Below are positions 37,101 through 49,500 of a DNA stretch of 64,000 nucleotides, piece by piece. The DNA is from Pholiota molesta. Its lineage: Eukaryota > Basidiomycota > Agaricomycetes > Agaricales > Strophariaceae. The DNA lies in contig JACGCK010000004.1 in assembly GCA_014925825.1 (NCBI GenBank), forward strand, positions 186,001 to 250,000, read 5' to 3'. Position numbers and translations under genes: made by a program. Every line of letters starts with the position of its first letter. Within the stretch, counting starts at the first letter, position 1. The notes beneath the pieces were generated by a model that did no database searches, had not been told where the DNA came from, and saw nothing but the letters and a program-made list of their open reading frames with translations.

Positions 37101-38875
37101 CTTGCCCTTGCGCAGGTGTACCTGCGAGCTCTGCTTCTCGGCCCTGTTGTGCGGGCTCTGGCTCTGAAGCTGCCGGTGGTGCTGCTGCGCGGATGAGCGT
37201 TCTCGATCCCTAGCCCTATCCCTATCGCCGCGGCTCGTGGTGTGGTGGCCCTTGGAAGACACGCTCTCGTCCGTTTCCTCCGCGACGCGCGAAAGGTCGG
37301 GCATCGGCGCACCGCTCATCTTTCGCTCGCGGCCGAGACCGTACATCGCCTTCGCGCCGCCCGGGCTACCGCTCATGCCTAGGATGGTAGACGCACTCCC
37401 ACCCGCACCACCTCCACAAGCACTGTTGTTGCTGTCGCCATTGCCGCCCATCTCCATCCCCGAGCGCTTCCGTTTTACCTCCTCCGGAATGCTATTTCCC
37501 TCTGCGCGCGACATAGAGGGCGCTTCGGACGTCATCTCCGTCGTCACCGTGCGTATTGTGCCATAGTTGTTACCGCCGCTACCACCACCATACCCGCCGA
37601 CGTATCCCCCGCCGCTGCTCCTGCCACCACCACCAAACCCGTCAAGCAGGCTGGACACCGCGCTCGTCGTCGCCGTGGTCGCTTCTGTGTCCGCGGAGAG
37701 CGCGCTCGATGCCACGGACTGGCGGACGTTTCGCGCCGGGAAGTGGAACCCGGGCGGACCGAACTGCTGTGGGCTGCTGCTGCTCCTGCTGGTCGTGTGG
37801 GTGCCAGTGCTTGTGGTCGAGTGCTGCTGTTGGAGTTGAAATTGGGGATGGATGTCACGATTGTGCGAGGGGCCTGAGTGTGGGCTGTCACGCTGGTGAT
37901 GCTGGATAGCGTTCCGGAAATCTGCGCCGTCCATGTCTCGGACCGACGCATCCCCAATGGACGCCCTCGTAGAGTCCGCAAACGACGGCCGTCCGCGCAG
38001 CGCCAGAGCACCAGGCAGCTCGCTAAAGTCTTCATCCTCTTCGTCCTCGTCCTCCTCGTCATCGTCCTCCTGCCGCGCGTTCGCTAGACCCAGCGCCGCA
38101 GACAGCGCGCCGGCAGAGCGAGGGGCTGCCGCGCTGCGTGCCCAAGAGAGCAGGTTACCCACAGCCGAGTTCTCGACCTTGTCCGCCTTACCCCGTAGAG
38201 GCGATTTCGGTGGAGGGCGCATGAGGCGCGGCACTGGGCGCGGCGTGTACGCGGCTTCGGCGCCTTCTGCGCCCTCTTGTTCCGCATCTCCCCTTTTGTC
38301 CTTATCCTTCCCATTGCCACCTCCATCACGCATAGTAGCGGTCCTCGGCGACCCACTACTACTACCACTTCCTCCACGTTCAAGCTCAAGCTCGCCCGGG
38401 CTATTTGAACGCAACGGCGGCATGTCTTCTGGGGGTGTCCACCGCCGCATCTTCCGTGGCGACGCTGGGTTTCCCACCTCCTGACTCCTATCTCTGTCCC
38501 CATCTCGCGCCGGCGACGATGTTCCATTAAAAACCCAGTCGCAAAGAGATTCGGCGTCGACGCCGACCCGCCGCGCGAGGCGACACTGCCCGACGCGTAT
38601 GGGCCGTTCGCGTTGGCAGCGGGCGTCTGTGGCAGGTCTCGGTCGCGATCTCTTGTCCTGTCCTTTCCATCCCCTCTGCGCCTGTCCTCCTCTCTTTGCC
38701 TCTCCTTTTCCCTCTCTCTCTCCTTTTCCTTTTCCCTCCCCAATCCTTGCCCCCTCAACCACACCTTCTCGCCTCCAGTGAAACCTCCACCCTTATTAAC
38801 ATTTCCATTCCCGTTCTCCTTCCCATGGCCACTCGTGTTCTCTTTCCCCACTTGCCCTAACGCTGTCTGGCTCAT
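34128..38875 (-). CDS. SepH/Cdc7-type (septation) Ser/Thr kinase with C1-like finger and CaaX tail
   Basis: Kinase of the septation-initiation/mitotic-exit type. A long, low-complexity Ser/Gly/Arg N-terminal region spans 38875 to about 36260. The kinase domain spans about 36210 to 35200: [29 protein letters not shown] (HCD rather than HRD, as in SepH), [34 protein letters not shown]. After [16 protein letters not shown] an intron leads into a Cys/His pattern H-x12-C-x2-C-x10-C-x2-C-x4-H-x2-C-x7-C, a C1 (phorbol-ester/DAG type) signature with one shortened spacing. A disordered tail ends SGNCLVQ, a CaaX box. One lost T near 38535 ([16 protein letters not shown]). The 5' end abuts the CH-domain coding region without a gap; both may be one gene. 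Confidence 0.8.
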
Positions 38876-41701
38876 CTACAAACCGCACCAGCCTAACAAC
38901 TGTCCACGCCACCCGCGCAACTGCCTCTTTCTCCTTCACCGTCTGAGCACCCACACCGAGCGCAAGGAAATCGTCCGGGGAGAACAGATCCTCGCGCGCC
39001 ATTCCATATGAAGCGCATGCCGCAAGGAATTTGGTCAGATTCGCCGTGGCAGCTGCCTCGCGAACGTCGGGACGCACGATGGACGACGCGCGCAGCTTGT
39101 TCATTAATCTATATGATTAGGGAAAGGTTAGATCGTGAAAAGGATACAGAAAAGATGGACCATTGCTTCGAGGATATAGAAAGGAGAAAGGCGAAGAATA
39201 ATAAAAGGAAAGAAAGCAATAAAAACACTCACTGGCAAAGCACATAACCATCCCTCAGCGCTTCCACAAAAATTCGCCTCTCCCTCAGCGCGCTTTCTTC
39301 CTCCTTCAAACCATCATCCTTGCCTTCCTTCCCCCTCCACGCCTTCTCCTCCCTCATCAACGCCCTCACCCTCACCTCCACCTCTTCCCAATCCCTCAAC
39401 CCCTGGTCCGTACGGCACATATGCGCAGGCGGCCCGCCATCAGCCTCACGCGCAATCATCCCAATCGCCGTACGCAGCACAGCGCGCGCAGCAGCAGCAC
39501 CCAACGGCGCGCTCTTGCCTGTGGTGGTCATCGTTGACGACGTAGGAGGCAAAGGGAAAGGGGGAGAGAAAGACCCCAGCGACTGTGCTGTGCGATGGCC
39601 ACGCGCAGGCGATGCCGGCGCGGGCGGTATAGGCGTACTGCCGAGTACGAGCGACCCGCTGGACACGCTGAAGTGTCGGTTCGACGCGTATGAGCGTTGC
39701 ACAGGCGCCGCTGCGCGCGTGCGAATCGGCGAGGCGGCGGGCTCGCGTGGCGTCCACTGGCGGAGTGCGGCGAGGATGCGGCTGCGGAAGTGGTTATGGA
39801 TGTGGATGTAGATGCGCGCGTGGGCGTGGCGGGCAGAGGTATTGAAGGCGAGGGCGAAGACGCGTGGCCACTTCCCGCTCCAGCAGCACTGACACGTCGG
39901 CGCATGGCGGTGGGCGAATCGCGCGGGTTCGGCGTCATGCTAGTTGGACTAGCCGTCGCCGGTGTCGCGGTGGTGCTGATAGAACCCCGCCGCGGCGTCT
40001 CGCCGACGCTCTCCTCGCCGTTGCGTCCACTGAGGGCCTCCGCGCTGCCATTCCAGGCGACGACGCTAGTGGGGACGGGGGCACAGGCGCATGCGAGTCG
40101 ATTGAACCCCTTCTAGCGCTTGACGTCCCAACTCCAGTCCCGCTCGCACTTGAACCAGCCGCATCTCCCAACCCTCTCCGCGCAGTGCCATCCACCGACG
40201 GTCTGCGCGGGCTCGCCGTCGGCGTCAGCGGCGGGCTCATCGAGCGACCATGCATGGGCAGGTGAGAGGTCGACGCCGACGTTAACCCGCGCCTCAACGC
40301 TGCTTGTTGCTGCTGAGATGGCGCGCTCTGTTGCGCACTCTGCATTTGGGGCGCGCCCCGCGGCGTCGAAGGCGAGCGGGTGCGCGCGCGGAGAAGCGTC
40401 GGGGATGATGGTACCGGTGATGTGGCGCGCTGGTTTGGGGTGTTTGGTATCGAGGAGGTATTGGCATTATTGTGGGTATGCGACAGGCCGCGCGACATTA
40501 TGGGCGAGGCGCGCGGTGATGAGTTACGTGACCGGGCGCGTGGGGCAGGCGTCGGAGTCGGAGGGGGTGAAAATGAGGCATCCGAGTCCATATCGAGCTC
40601 GGGCTCGTCATCATCGTGCAGTTCAAAATCGTGGTTGTATCGTGTCCGCTCTCTCTCCCTTTCCCTTTCCCTCTCCACTCCTCCTCCTTCCTTCCTGCTC
40701 ACGCTTGCCCCCCTCGTTGGCGTCCCTGTCCGTGGCGTATGGTAGAGATGCACCGTCGGCGTCGATGGCGAGGGCGGTATCTTCACTGCTCTCTTCCTCT
40801 CCATCCCCTCGCCCACCTTCGATTTTGCCGCCAAAGCCATAGGGGCGCCGATCTCCCTCTCGCGGGCTGTCTTGGCCGGCGGAGACGATGTTGGTGGTGG
40901 TGGTGGCGGCGGCTGTAGGCTCGCCCTCCTGGTCCGGGCCTGCGCCGACGCAGGTGCCTTGGTCGCCGTCGGTGGTAATGGCGATGGTGAAGGCGGCGCA
41001 GCGGCAGGCGAAGAGGAAGATGCAGAGGAAGGGCCGGCGCCGGCAGCAGCGAGGGCGGCGAGCGGAACGGCAGGACGGGCGCGGTGATGGGCTGGATTGG
41101 GGGGCGAGGCGGCGCGGGAGAGGGTGAGGGTAGGAGAGGACATGGAGGCCTGGCGGATGCTCGGAGTAATGAAGCTGGTAAAGCCGGCGCGGCGGATGGG
41201 ATTCTGTGTGGGTTGGAGTTGGGTACTGGACTGGGGGCCTGCGAGGGCGGGGGGACAGGAGATGGTGTCGCGCGGCCGCGGAATGTGGCGACCCTGCGCA
41301 TGAGGTTCATTTTGTCCTTGTCCGGCTCCTTGGCCTTGCCTTTCTCCTTCTCTTTTCCTTTGCCTTTTCCTTCTTGGGATCCTTTTCTTTCTCCTTGCTC
41401 TTACTCTTCACCGGCGGAGGGGAGTCGATCCGTTCCCTTTCCTTGCCCTTGAGGGCCGTGGGGGTCTTGATAGTCGCAAAGTCATCGATGGATGTCGGAG
41501 GCGGCGGCAGGGACTTCTTGGCGCGTGCGGCGGCGGTGCGCAGACCGAGGGTGGAGCGCAGGCGCTGGAAGGACGTCGCGTGATGTGGGGGGCTGTAGTC
41601 GGGATCGGGGGTGGGCTGGGCGGAGCGCGAGGAGGAGGAGGGGATGGGGGATGGCGAGGGGGCGGGACGGGGGGGCGGGGGGAGGCGAGGGCGGCGGCCA
41701 T
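38872..41701 (-). CDS. Calponin-homology (CH) domain protein, probably the N-terminal part of the downstream kinase
   Basis: Starts MAAALASPRPPVPPPRHP at 41701. A Lys/Glu-rich block (about 41350) and MNLMRRVATFRGRA follow, then a long Pro/Ser/Arg-rich disordered region. A CH domain lies at about 39590-38880: AVLRTAIGMIAREADGGPP, ALRERRIFVEALRDGYVLCQ, then after an intron (about 39104-39233) LMNKLRASSIVRPDVREAA, NLTKFLAACASYGM, DLFSPDDFLALGV and [19 protein letters not shown] domains bind actin or act in signalling. Several one-base losses in GC-rich sequence (e.g. near 41205, 39935, 39700). The frame that ends the CH domain overlaps the [11 protein letters not shown] of the kinase frame at 38875, and no stop-plus-promoter gap exists, which argues for a single fused gene. 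Two-gene reading remains possible. Confidence 0.65.
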
Positions 41702-44700
41702 GGCCTGCACGCCTGTGTGGTTTGTGGTTGAGATGAGGAAGTGAGACAAACGCGTGCCTGTTATGGCAAGTATAATATTCGCGGTGATGATGAAGGCATG
41801 ACGCACCGCGCCATCAATCCTGCCCAATCCGGACAGCTTCCCCATGGGGCTGCCTCCTCCGCACATAACCGGCCTCATCAGCCCCCGCCCCGTCGGCGTC
41901 CAGTCCATCGATATTGGAACGTTCCTCCATCCCAGTGCGCACCGCATCCCATCCATCCATTGCCACCGCACCTTCTCATCTCCTTCCGCCGTACGCGAAC
42001 TTGCTATCACGCCTAAATATACCGCTACTTATCGTGCACGCCATCAGAAGCAGCCGATTTACGGCCTTCCTCGATACCCTGCCCATTTTCGAAGCACCCT
42101 GTTGTGATATGAGCCCGGTCTTATGATCCTGTGACAAACGTGTCATGCTCTATGTCACCATCTCATATCTATTCTGCGCATATAGTCATTCGATGCAGGC
42201 TTGCCGCACGCACGCACGCATCCTGGCATCTGCACGTATATGTACAAGGTACAACTTACCCGTGGTCCAGAGAACCTCCTTCTCCTCCTGCCCAACATTT
42301 TCCCAGCACACCGCTGTGGGAAACACTAAACCGCCGCTGTCCAGTGCCACCCACGACATGCGCCAGTCAGGCGCCAGTTATCTCGCTTTACCTATTTACC
42401 GTCCGTGTTTCCGAGGCTTCTCTGTCTTCCCAAGTTCCCTCCCAGCTTTCCGAGTCGCCCTACTTGGGTGGCTGATGTGCACATGTCTTATGCGCCAATT
42501 CACCGTTTTCCCTAGCACTGACAACCTCTCACCCATTTCGGCACCCTCAGCTGCGATGCTGCTATTTGCATCGCCTTCGTCCCTTGCAATGGGGCCTTGT
42601 AGCCGACAGAGAAGGAAAACTAAACTCGATTACTGGCTTGTTAAGTTTTAACTTGTTTATCTAGATCTCTATCTGGCTTACTGACTGATCCACTGGGCCA
42701 ACTTCACAAACTCATTACTCTGTCCGTCGAGTCGTAGTAAGTAATCTTGGCTTAACACTTACCCACTCCACATTCATCCTATTGCGGCGCCTAACGTCAA
42801 CCCTAATATCATGGCTAGAATCTTTTCACACCTCGAGCCTCGAGGCTCTGCCTGGCTCTGCCGATTCCTCATCTCCGTCTGGCCGTCACTCACTCGGCTA
42901 AGGAAACGCCATGTCCGGCGGCATGCGTGCAGGCTTCTATCATCTCTCCACTCGTGTTTGTTGTCATGGTCGTAATCTCTACTAATATTGTACTTACCTC
43001 CTTATTGGCAATGCATAATTGGATGCAGGAAAGATATAACTCTATTAAACATGAGGCTTTGAAGCTGAAGGCTGATATGATTTGTAGATATGTATGTACT
43101 TAGTCTTATTCGCATCTACGAATAGGCACATTCTCACCCGGGCATTGACTCTTCCAGATTTCTCGATAATCAGCGTGTGTGCGTACGCAGGAGAAACGCA
43201 GTTGACGCCACCCCGACTCGGATCAAGTACAAGTATAAGTATTCAATTGGTGACATTATTGTCGGGTTGAAGTACCCACCTGAACTGTACTGACACAAGA
43301 ATGACCCCATTTTACAGTTTGCAAGCTCAACAAGTAAAAGTAACTAATCAGATATCTAACATGCATAGAAATGGATCCAACTCCGGCAAATATTGGAATA
43401 CGGTGGCGCTATAAATTCTACTTATTCACCCCTGTTCCTCTCCGTCCAAGACCGTATTCGTGCTCATCAGATCTCCGAGCACTCAGCTAAGCAGCTTCGT
43501 TCAATTCATGTCGGCGTTCAAGCTTCGAACACAAGTCCCTTTCGATCCGGAGATACCTCGAGCAGACATCGAGAAACGTGTGGGTCTTCACTTCTCCGTC
43601 TGATATACATACAGAGTTTACTATTTCGAGCACTTATAAGACCAACTGAACCCGCCAGCACCCCGACCCACAGCGCCGTTCTCGCTATCCGCGCTCCTCA
43701 GTTAATCCTCCTCTCTTTCTGAGCTGAGGTCTGCCCAGGATGCTCCATATCCTCTCCCTCAGCCGCAATACCAGTTCGCTAATTCTTAACGCAATGTGAT
43801 GGCCCATCTATTCCTGTGGCGCACAGCTTCACCATAGTCTAGATAACATGCGCGGTCCGAAGTATTGGCGTTTAGGCGTGACTGTCAGAGTCCGCTGATA
43901 ACTATTATTGAACCCTCACGCATACTCGAGTGAAGAAGCGACTATTTTGGATGCGCAGACAATGCGCAGACGCCCTATGTGCTTATATTTTCTGACGCGA
44001 GACGTTGTGTGAGTACCGAGAGGCGGACTGCGCAGCACAGGCATACATTGGCCATGAATGATTGGGCTATTTTGAGTTTTATTGCGCTCCGGATGTTTGA
44101 GAGACTCAGACGCCGGGGGTGCTCACTGCGGCTGATCTTACAGCGTGACCGGCGTGAGGCTAATTAGCCTTTCGTGGCAAAAAGCGCGCTGATATTGTTT
44201 GGAAGGTAAATCGGCGGCGGCGGTATTGGTGCTAGTGCTGGGGACTGAGCTAAAGACGCGAGGAGAGTGATGGTAGTCATTATATTCATGTGAATACTAG
44301 ATGCGCGAGGAAGAAGCATGAGCAGCACATGGAACGAGTGGTATATGCAGTCGCATGTGCCACAGATTGTACAATTGTTACCATTTTATCTGGTCGTCGG
44401 TCTAATGCTGCAGCAAACATATCAGTACTAGTGCTATAACTGATTTATCTATCCATCGACTTGCAAATATATTGACAATACCCCCATCGAGGGTTAAGTT
44501 GCTCTCGAATTTGGGAACATGGGTTTTGGCGCCGATAGAATACGTCTGCGGATATAAGTTATGAGAACTCGCGGATATATGTAGCGATAATCGCAGCAGA
44601 GGTGCCTTACCCAGGGCCATACCAGGCTTCGAATATTTATAAACGACTCAAGCAGCTCAAGGCTTACAGAGGCTTACCGTCGATAAGCGTGTTTGGATGT

Positions 44701-46533
44701 CCAGATGTGCGCAAGCTGGGGCTTCGAGCTCGGCTGAGATAGAGCGATGTCCGCAAAATAAACATCCACATGTCCTTTCGAGCGCGATCGTCGTCCACAT
44801 TTGTCGGGTCCTCGGATGCCGTGAGCATGTGCTGATGATGCAGAGGCTGCAGGCTGCGGAAGTGTGAAGCGACGCCAATCTGTTGCGATTTGGAGGTATC
44901 ATAGGTATGCAAGTCGGCAGCATTGGCCAGCATTGCATTTGATCAACGATAGCAGATAACTGCCAACTGGTGAACGTTGGACGGCGAACTTGCCATCAGC
45001 GTGGCATGGGTAGCATGAAAATTCCATGGAACCTTTTTAGCTGGTCATGTCGTGATCAGAGGTGGCATTATTTCATTCATTCCATGGGTGATCCAAATTT
45101 AGATGATTGGCGGCCCCACTACACAGTACATAGAAAACAATCTGAGCCGGACGGCGCACATGTCGACGATTCACGGTGATTTCCCAGTGCTGCAATTATA
45201 TTCGGGGGGAAGAAAACTCTTTGTTGACCGTGTCTTTTTTTCCTAACTGGCTTCCATTTACCAATATTTATTTAAGTCCAATGAACGCATAGAGCGATCT
45301 CTCGGGTTCAATTGTACAAAAATAAGCAGCTGTCTTGTCGTGGCTCACCCGTGGCTTTTGCACCTAAGAGCAAAGTCTCAATTCATGTTTCTCAAAGGAC
45401 GTAGCAAGGACTTGGGAGGAAAGTCAAGGGGTGGAATTCATGGGTGGCATCTTGGGATCAGCTTTCCATAAAGCCCCAAAATAGCTACGTACAAGAATTT
45501 ACCCAAAGGCCAGATCAGCCTGCTGAAGGCAAATTTTTCTAGTCATTCACAATGCGCATATATACAGTGTTAGTTTTAGACGTTGGTTGCTCTTTTCGCA
45601 GGTCGATGATAATTACTACCAAAAATCTTCAATGCAGAGGAGAGGGTAATTGCAGCTCCTCATGATAGCATGAGTAATCCAGAGACCTTGTACTATGCCT
45701 GGTATAAAAATACTAGACCGCGCATTGATTCTGTAATAATCAGCTGGGTCGTCCATCCTCGGCATTGTCCGCACGAATTCTGGCAACAAAACGAGAATTT
45801 TTAGTCTGAATAATGGGTTGACTAGCAGCGTATATCCCTCAATGAAAAGCGCATGCGGTGGCGGCGTGCGTCAAGCTCCCGTAAAAATAAGCGAGCAAAC
45901 CAAGCCCACTCTGACACAATGAGGCGACGTCGTCTAAAAGTGTCTCTACTTTGAAGTTTTGTGATATACTTGTATTTTGGTCGAATCATTGAAGGTACAA
46001 AAAGTTTCTATACGTAGGATTATGGTCAATTTTGTTACAGCTTTGCTAAAAAGTAACAGGTGTCATACTCGCCTTCAGAATTCTTCGGAGACACTGTTTT
46101 TTTTTTTTAGCTCAACTTCTATACATAAAGATATGGAGTAGTAGCCCATGGACCCGAGAAAGTTAAAGCCTGAAGATATATGAATAATGATAGTAAATTC
46201 ATGGCACACTGGAAGATAAGATTCTTTGTGTACCCGTTAGTACATAGACATAGAACCATTTCAAAAAGACTTTTCCATATTTGAGAAATTACTGCGGACT
46301 AATGGCTCATTATTTGAACTCCATTCGAGCTTCACGAAATTGGCCACAGCAACAAAGCGCCCTTTAGCGCCGAGTTCCGACCCTTCCGAGATTAGGGTTA
46401 GGGTTGAAGTTTTGTCTACTCTCACGTGATGGGAAACTACGTGTTTCAAGCAATCCACAACATCGACATCATTTTGTTTCACGCCTATCTCATTCCTGAT
46501 CCACAACTTCCCGTTTCTCGTCGTTCAGTCAAA
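41702..46533. other. Gene-poor 4.8 kb region
   Basis: Upstream region shared by the CH/kinase gene (minus) and the BYE1-like gene (plus). ACGCGT lies at 41750-41755, 49 bp upstream of the minus-strand ATG. Near 46393-46404 two TTAGGG units occur in tandem, and CTCACGTGAT follows at about 46423, 100-140 bp before the BYE1 ATG. Two weak minus-strand frames (44664-44933 and 44402-44620) might be exons of a small gene, but I could not join them in frame with confidence. No transposase, reverse transcriptase or long terminal repeat was recognised. Confidence 0.4.
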
Positions 46534-49500
46534 ATGAGCACCCGCTCAAGAACAAGGTCTGGTTTCTTACCCAAAGTTTCCGAATCTCCTTCCGTGAAGC
46601 CAGTATCCAAAAGCCGTGGCAATGAGCAGTCGGATGGTATGGATGTAGATTCCCACAACGGAGACGGCAAAGAGAACATAAAGTCCTTAGCTACCAGATC
46701 TTCCGTAGCTCCTCTCTCAGGAATTCGGAAAAGCAAAGCGAGAAAGCCTAAGGTCCGAGAGTCTCTTCGTACGGTGGATTGCACTTGCACCAAGGGTGAT
46801 GATGGGTCGCCCATGGTTTACTGCTCAGAGTGCCGAATTTGGTGGGTTATTGGAATATTTTTCACTTACCTATGACCAACTAATCAACCAATCTAGGTAT
46901 CACTTTACATGTGTGGACCTCAGTGAGCCAGAAGCGGAGGAAATTAGTCAGTGGCATTGTTTCATTTTTCTGCTACCTCTGAGTGCTGACCTGTCTTCTT
47001 CCCAGATGTATATGTTTGCCCCACATGTACCGTAACGACTGGTCGTCATTCAACTAGTGAGTGGATTGTTGTTTTCCTCACCCTATGTACTGGCGTGTTC
47101 TGTACGCCTATTTCTCCTTTGCCGTCTGTAGTTTTCTTTCGTTTGGGCCGAACAAGAACAAAAATGCACTGTATATGTAGCTTGTTGCCTAAGGATGGCC
47201 CTGACATTCATTGTCTGCATTGCATTTTCGCTTGCCCGCCCTGTTCATTTACACCTTGTCCTCGATGCGAAGGTTAGGCCTGCTCTGCGCGCTGTGATAA
47301 TATCGAGCCGACAAATCTGCTTCGTCAGTTATAGTCATATATCCGTATATGCGTTCAGAGTTTGGCCTATACTCGTCCTTGTTCAAAGAAATCATATGAG
47401 GATAGGCACCATATAAATATGCGAGCCTAACGCGAGCGAGGAACGGTGGCTACATCGCAGTATACGGCAGAGCTTTACTTCGCATCCTATTTTGTTTTTA
47501 CATGTTGTCAATTTCATGGGACGACCACTTACGCAACATTCTTTGACACAGTGATTTGGGAAGGGGACGAGGCCATCGAAGAGGATGACGATGATGAATC
47601 AAACATCGTGGCTAGGAGACAAGCTGCACTCAAGGCAAACAAGATGGTTTCGGTTTCGGAGCCTATGTTTAATGCAGAGGAGTCTGAAGAAAGTTCAGGT
47701 AGCGAGGACGAGTATGTTGAAGATAAAGAAGGGCGTTTGTCGAAGGTAGAAACTACGGACAAAGTACGTTTTACTGCTCTATTTTTCATTTATCTAGTTG
47801 CTTACGGCCCTTTCATTTTCTGCGGTGTTCAGCGACGTGGACGCCTGAACCGGTCCTCTGTTACGTCGGATTCCGATTCTGCCAACGAGCCTGGAAAGCG
47901 TCGGTTAAGCCGCCACAAATTTTCTGCTTCTCCATCACCAAGCGGCCAAGGACAATTGAAGAGAAAAGCGACGAACGCAACCCGATCTTCTTCCCCGCCT
48001 CTACCAAAAAGAAAGAAATCAGGAGATCCCGCCGACGACCCAGCACGAAAGTATTGTTTGGGTAAACTGGAGGAACTTTTCAAAGACGTATTCCTGCGAT
48101 ATCCACATGTCCGTATCCTTGTCAGCGATGATATTGACAAGACAAACGACATGGAGATAGGAGAGCGTCAGCCAGCAACGAAACTCGTTTCCAAAAATTT
48201 AGAAGATCTCAGCGACGAAGAAAAGGAAGCCCTGTTAGAGGAGTCACGACAATTCTCTCGGGATCTCGAAAATTGCGTCTTCGAAATCTATTCAGAACCT
48301 GACAAATCTGGTCATCCTCATGCAGGAGGGAAATACAAGTATGTGTCCACGAATCATTTCAGGCGAATATACACCAACTTATTCTGATGAATTGTAGGGA
48401 ACGCTTTCGGATGTTGCAGTTTAACCTTAGCAAAGTTGACCGTGTCATTATTCACCAACGCATTACATCTGGAACTATTTCTCCGAAAGAGATCTCGTTG
48501 ATGTCATCTACTGATCTAGCAGACGAGGAAACGAAACAGTCTATCAAGCTGGCAGAGCAGGAAGCTCTCGAGCATTCGATTCTGCTGAAGTCTACCGTAC
48601 CACGTGCCAAAATCACTCATAAGGGATTGCAGGATATCGAGGATGTCAATGGCGAGGTGGCCACTGCACATGAGAAAGAGGTCCATAAAGAGCGTGAACA
48701 GGAGGAGGAGGAACGTCGAGAGAGGGAGCGCATGGCTCGGCTAAGGACTACTCAGAGACAAAGGACAGCTTCGATCTCAGTCCCTCCTGAGTCTCCTACT
48801 GTACAGCAGAGCCCAGCAACAGGCGAACAGCCATGGGGTGGTCCTCCGCCGGTCCCTGCTCATGCTATGTCGCCTACGGCCACCGACTTTTCTGGTCCCA
48901 TCTCCACTGCGAGACCAACTTTGTACATGCAGACATCTGAGCTCAATCCCTCGGAGCCCGAACTGAACCTGGCGGACCTTATCAATATTGATGATGAGCA
49001 GGACCCTGCATCGACCTCTGGCGCCCCTCAGCCGATCCTCGGGCCGAATGTCGTATCCTCGCCCATCGATATTTCTCTCCCAACCCCTACCATGGCTGTC
49101 GCGACACCTACTGGTATTTCACCGTTCGCTGCACGACCAGAGCGACAGCGCGGTGCTTCCTTCGACCTAAACGCTTTGTGGAATATGCCGAAGATTGACG
49201 TGCTTCAAATTGATGAACCGCCCACCACTATTGCACCAGAGACCATACCGCCAACTGCACCCTCCCAAGAACCACAGGCTGATGGAAGCGACAAAGAGGA
49301 TGCCATGGAGTTGGAAAGTAACGAGGCAAATGACCAAGACTTTGATATGTTTTTGGAAGAAAAAGACCAAGCACATTCAGAAGAAGTAATTGCAACTCCG
49401 GGCCCTCCTCCAGATGTCGACAGCTTGCCCGAAGTCTGGAAAGGAAAAGTAAGTTTCAAACCTACCTTAGCATTCATTAATAATTGACGCTGTATACGTC

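Noticed and set aside
39320..42100. Many long plus-strand frames across the CH-domain region
   Set aside because: GC-rich antisense shadows with low-complexity Arg/Ala/Gly composition; the minus strand carries the CH domain and splice sites.
46390..46406. Interstitial telomere
   Set aside because: Only two TTAGGG units; too short for a telomere relic, kept only as a possible promoter motif.
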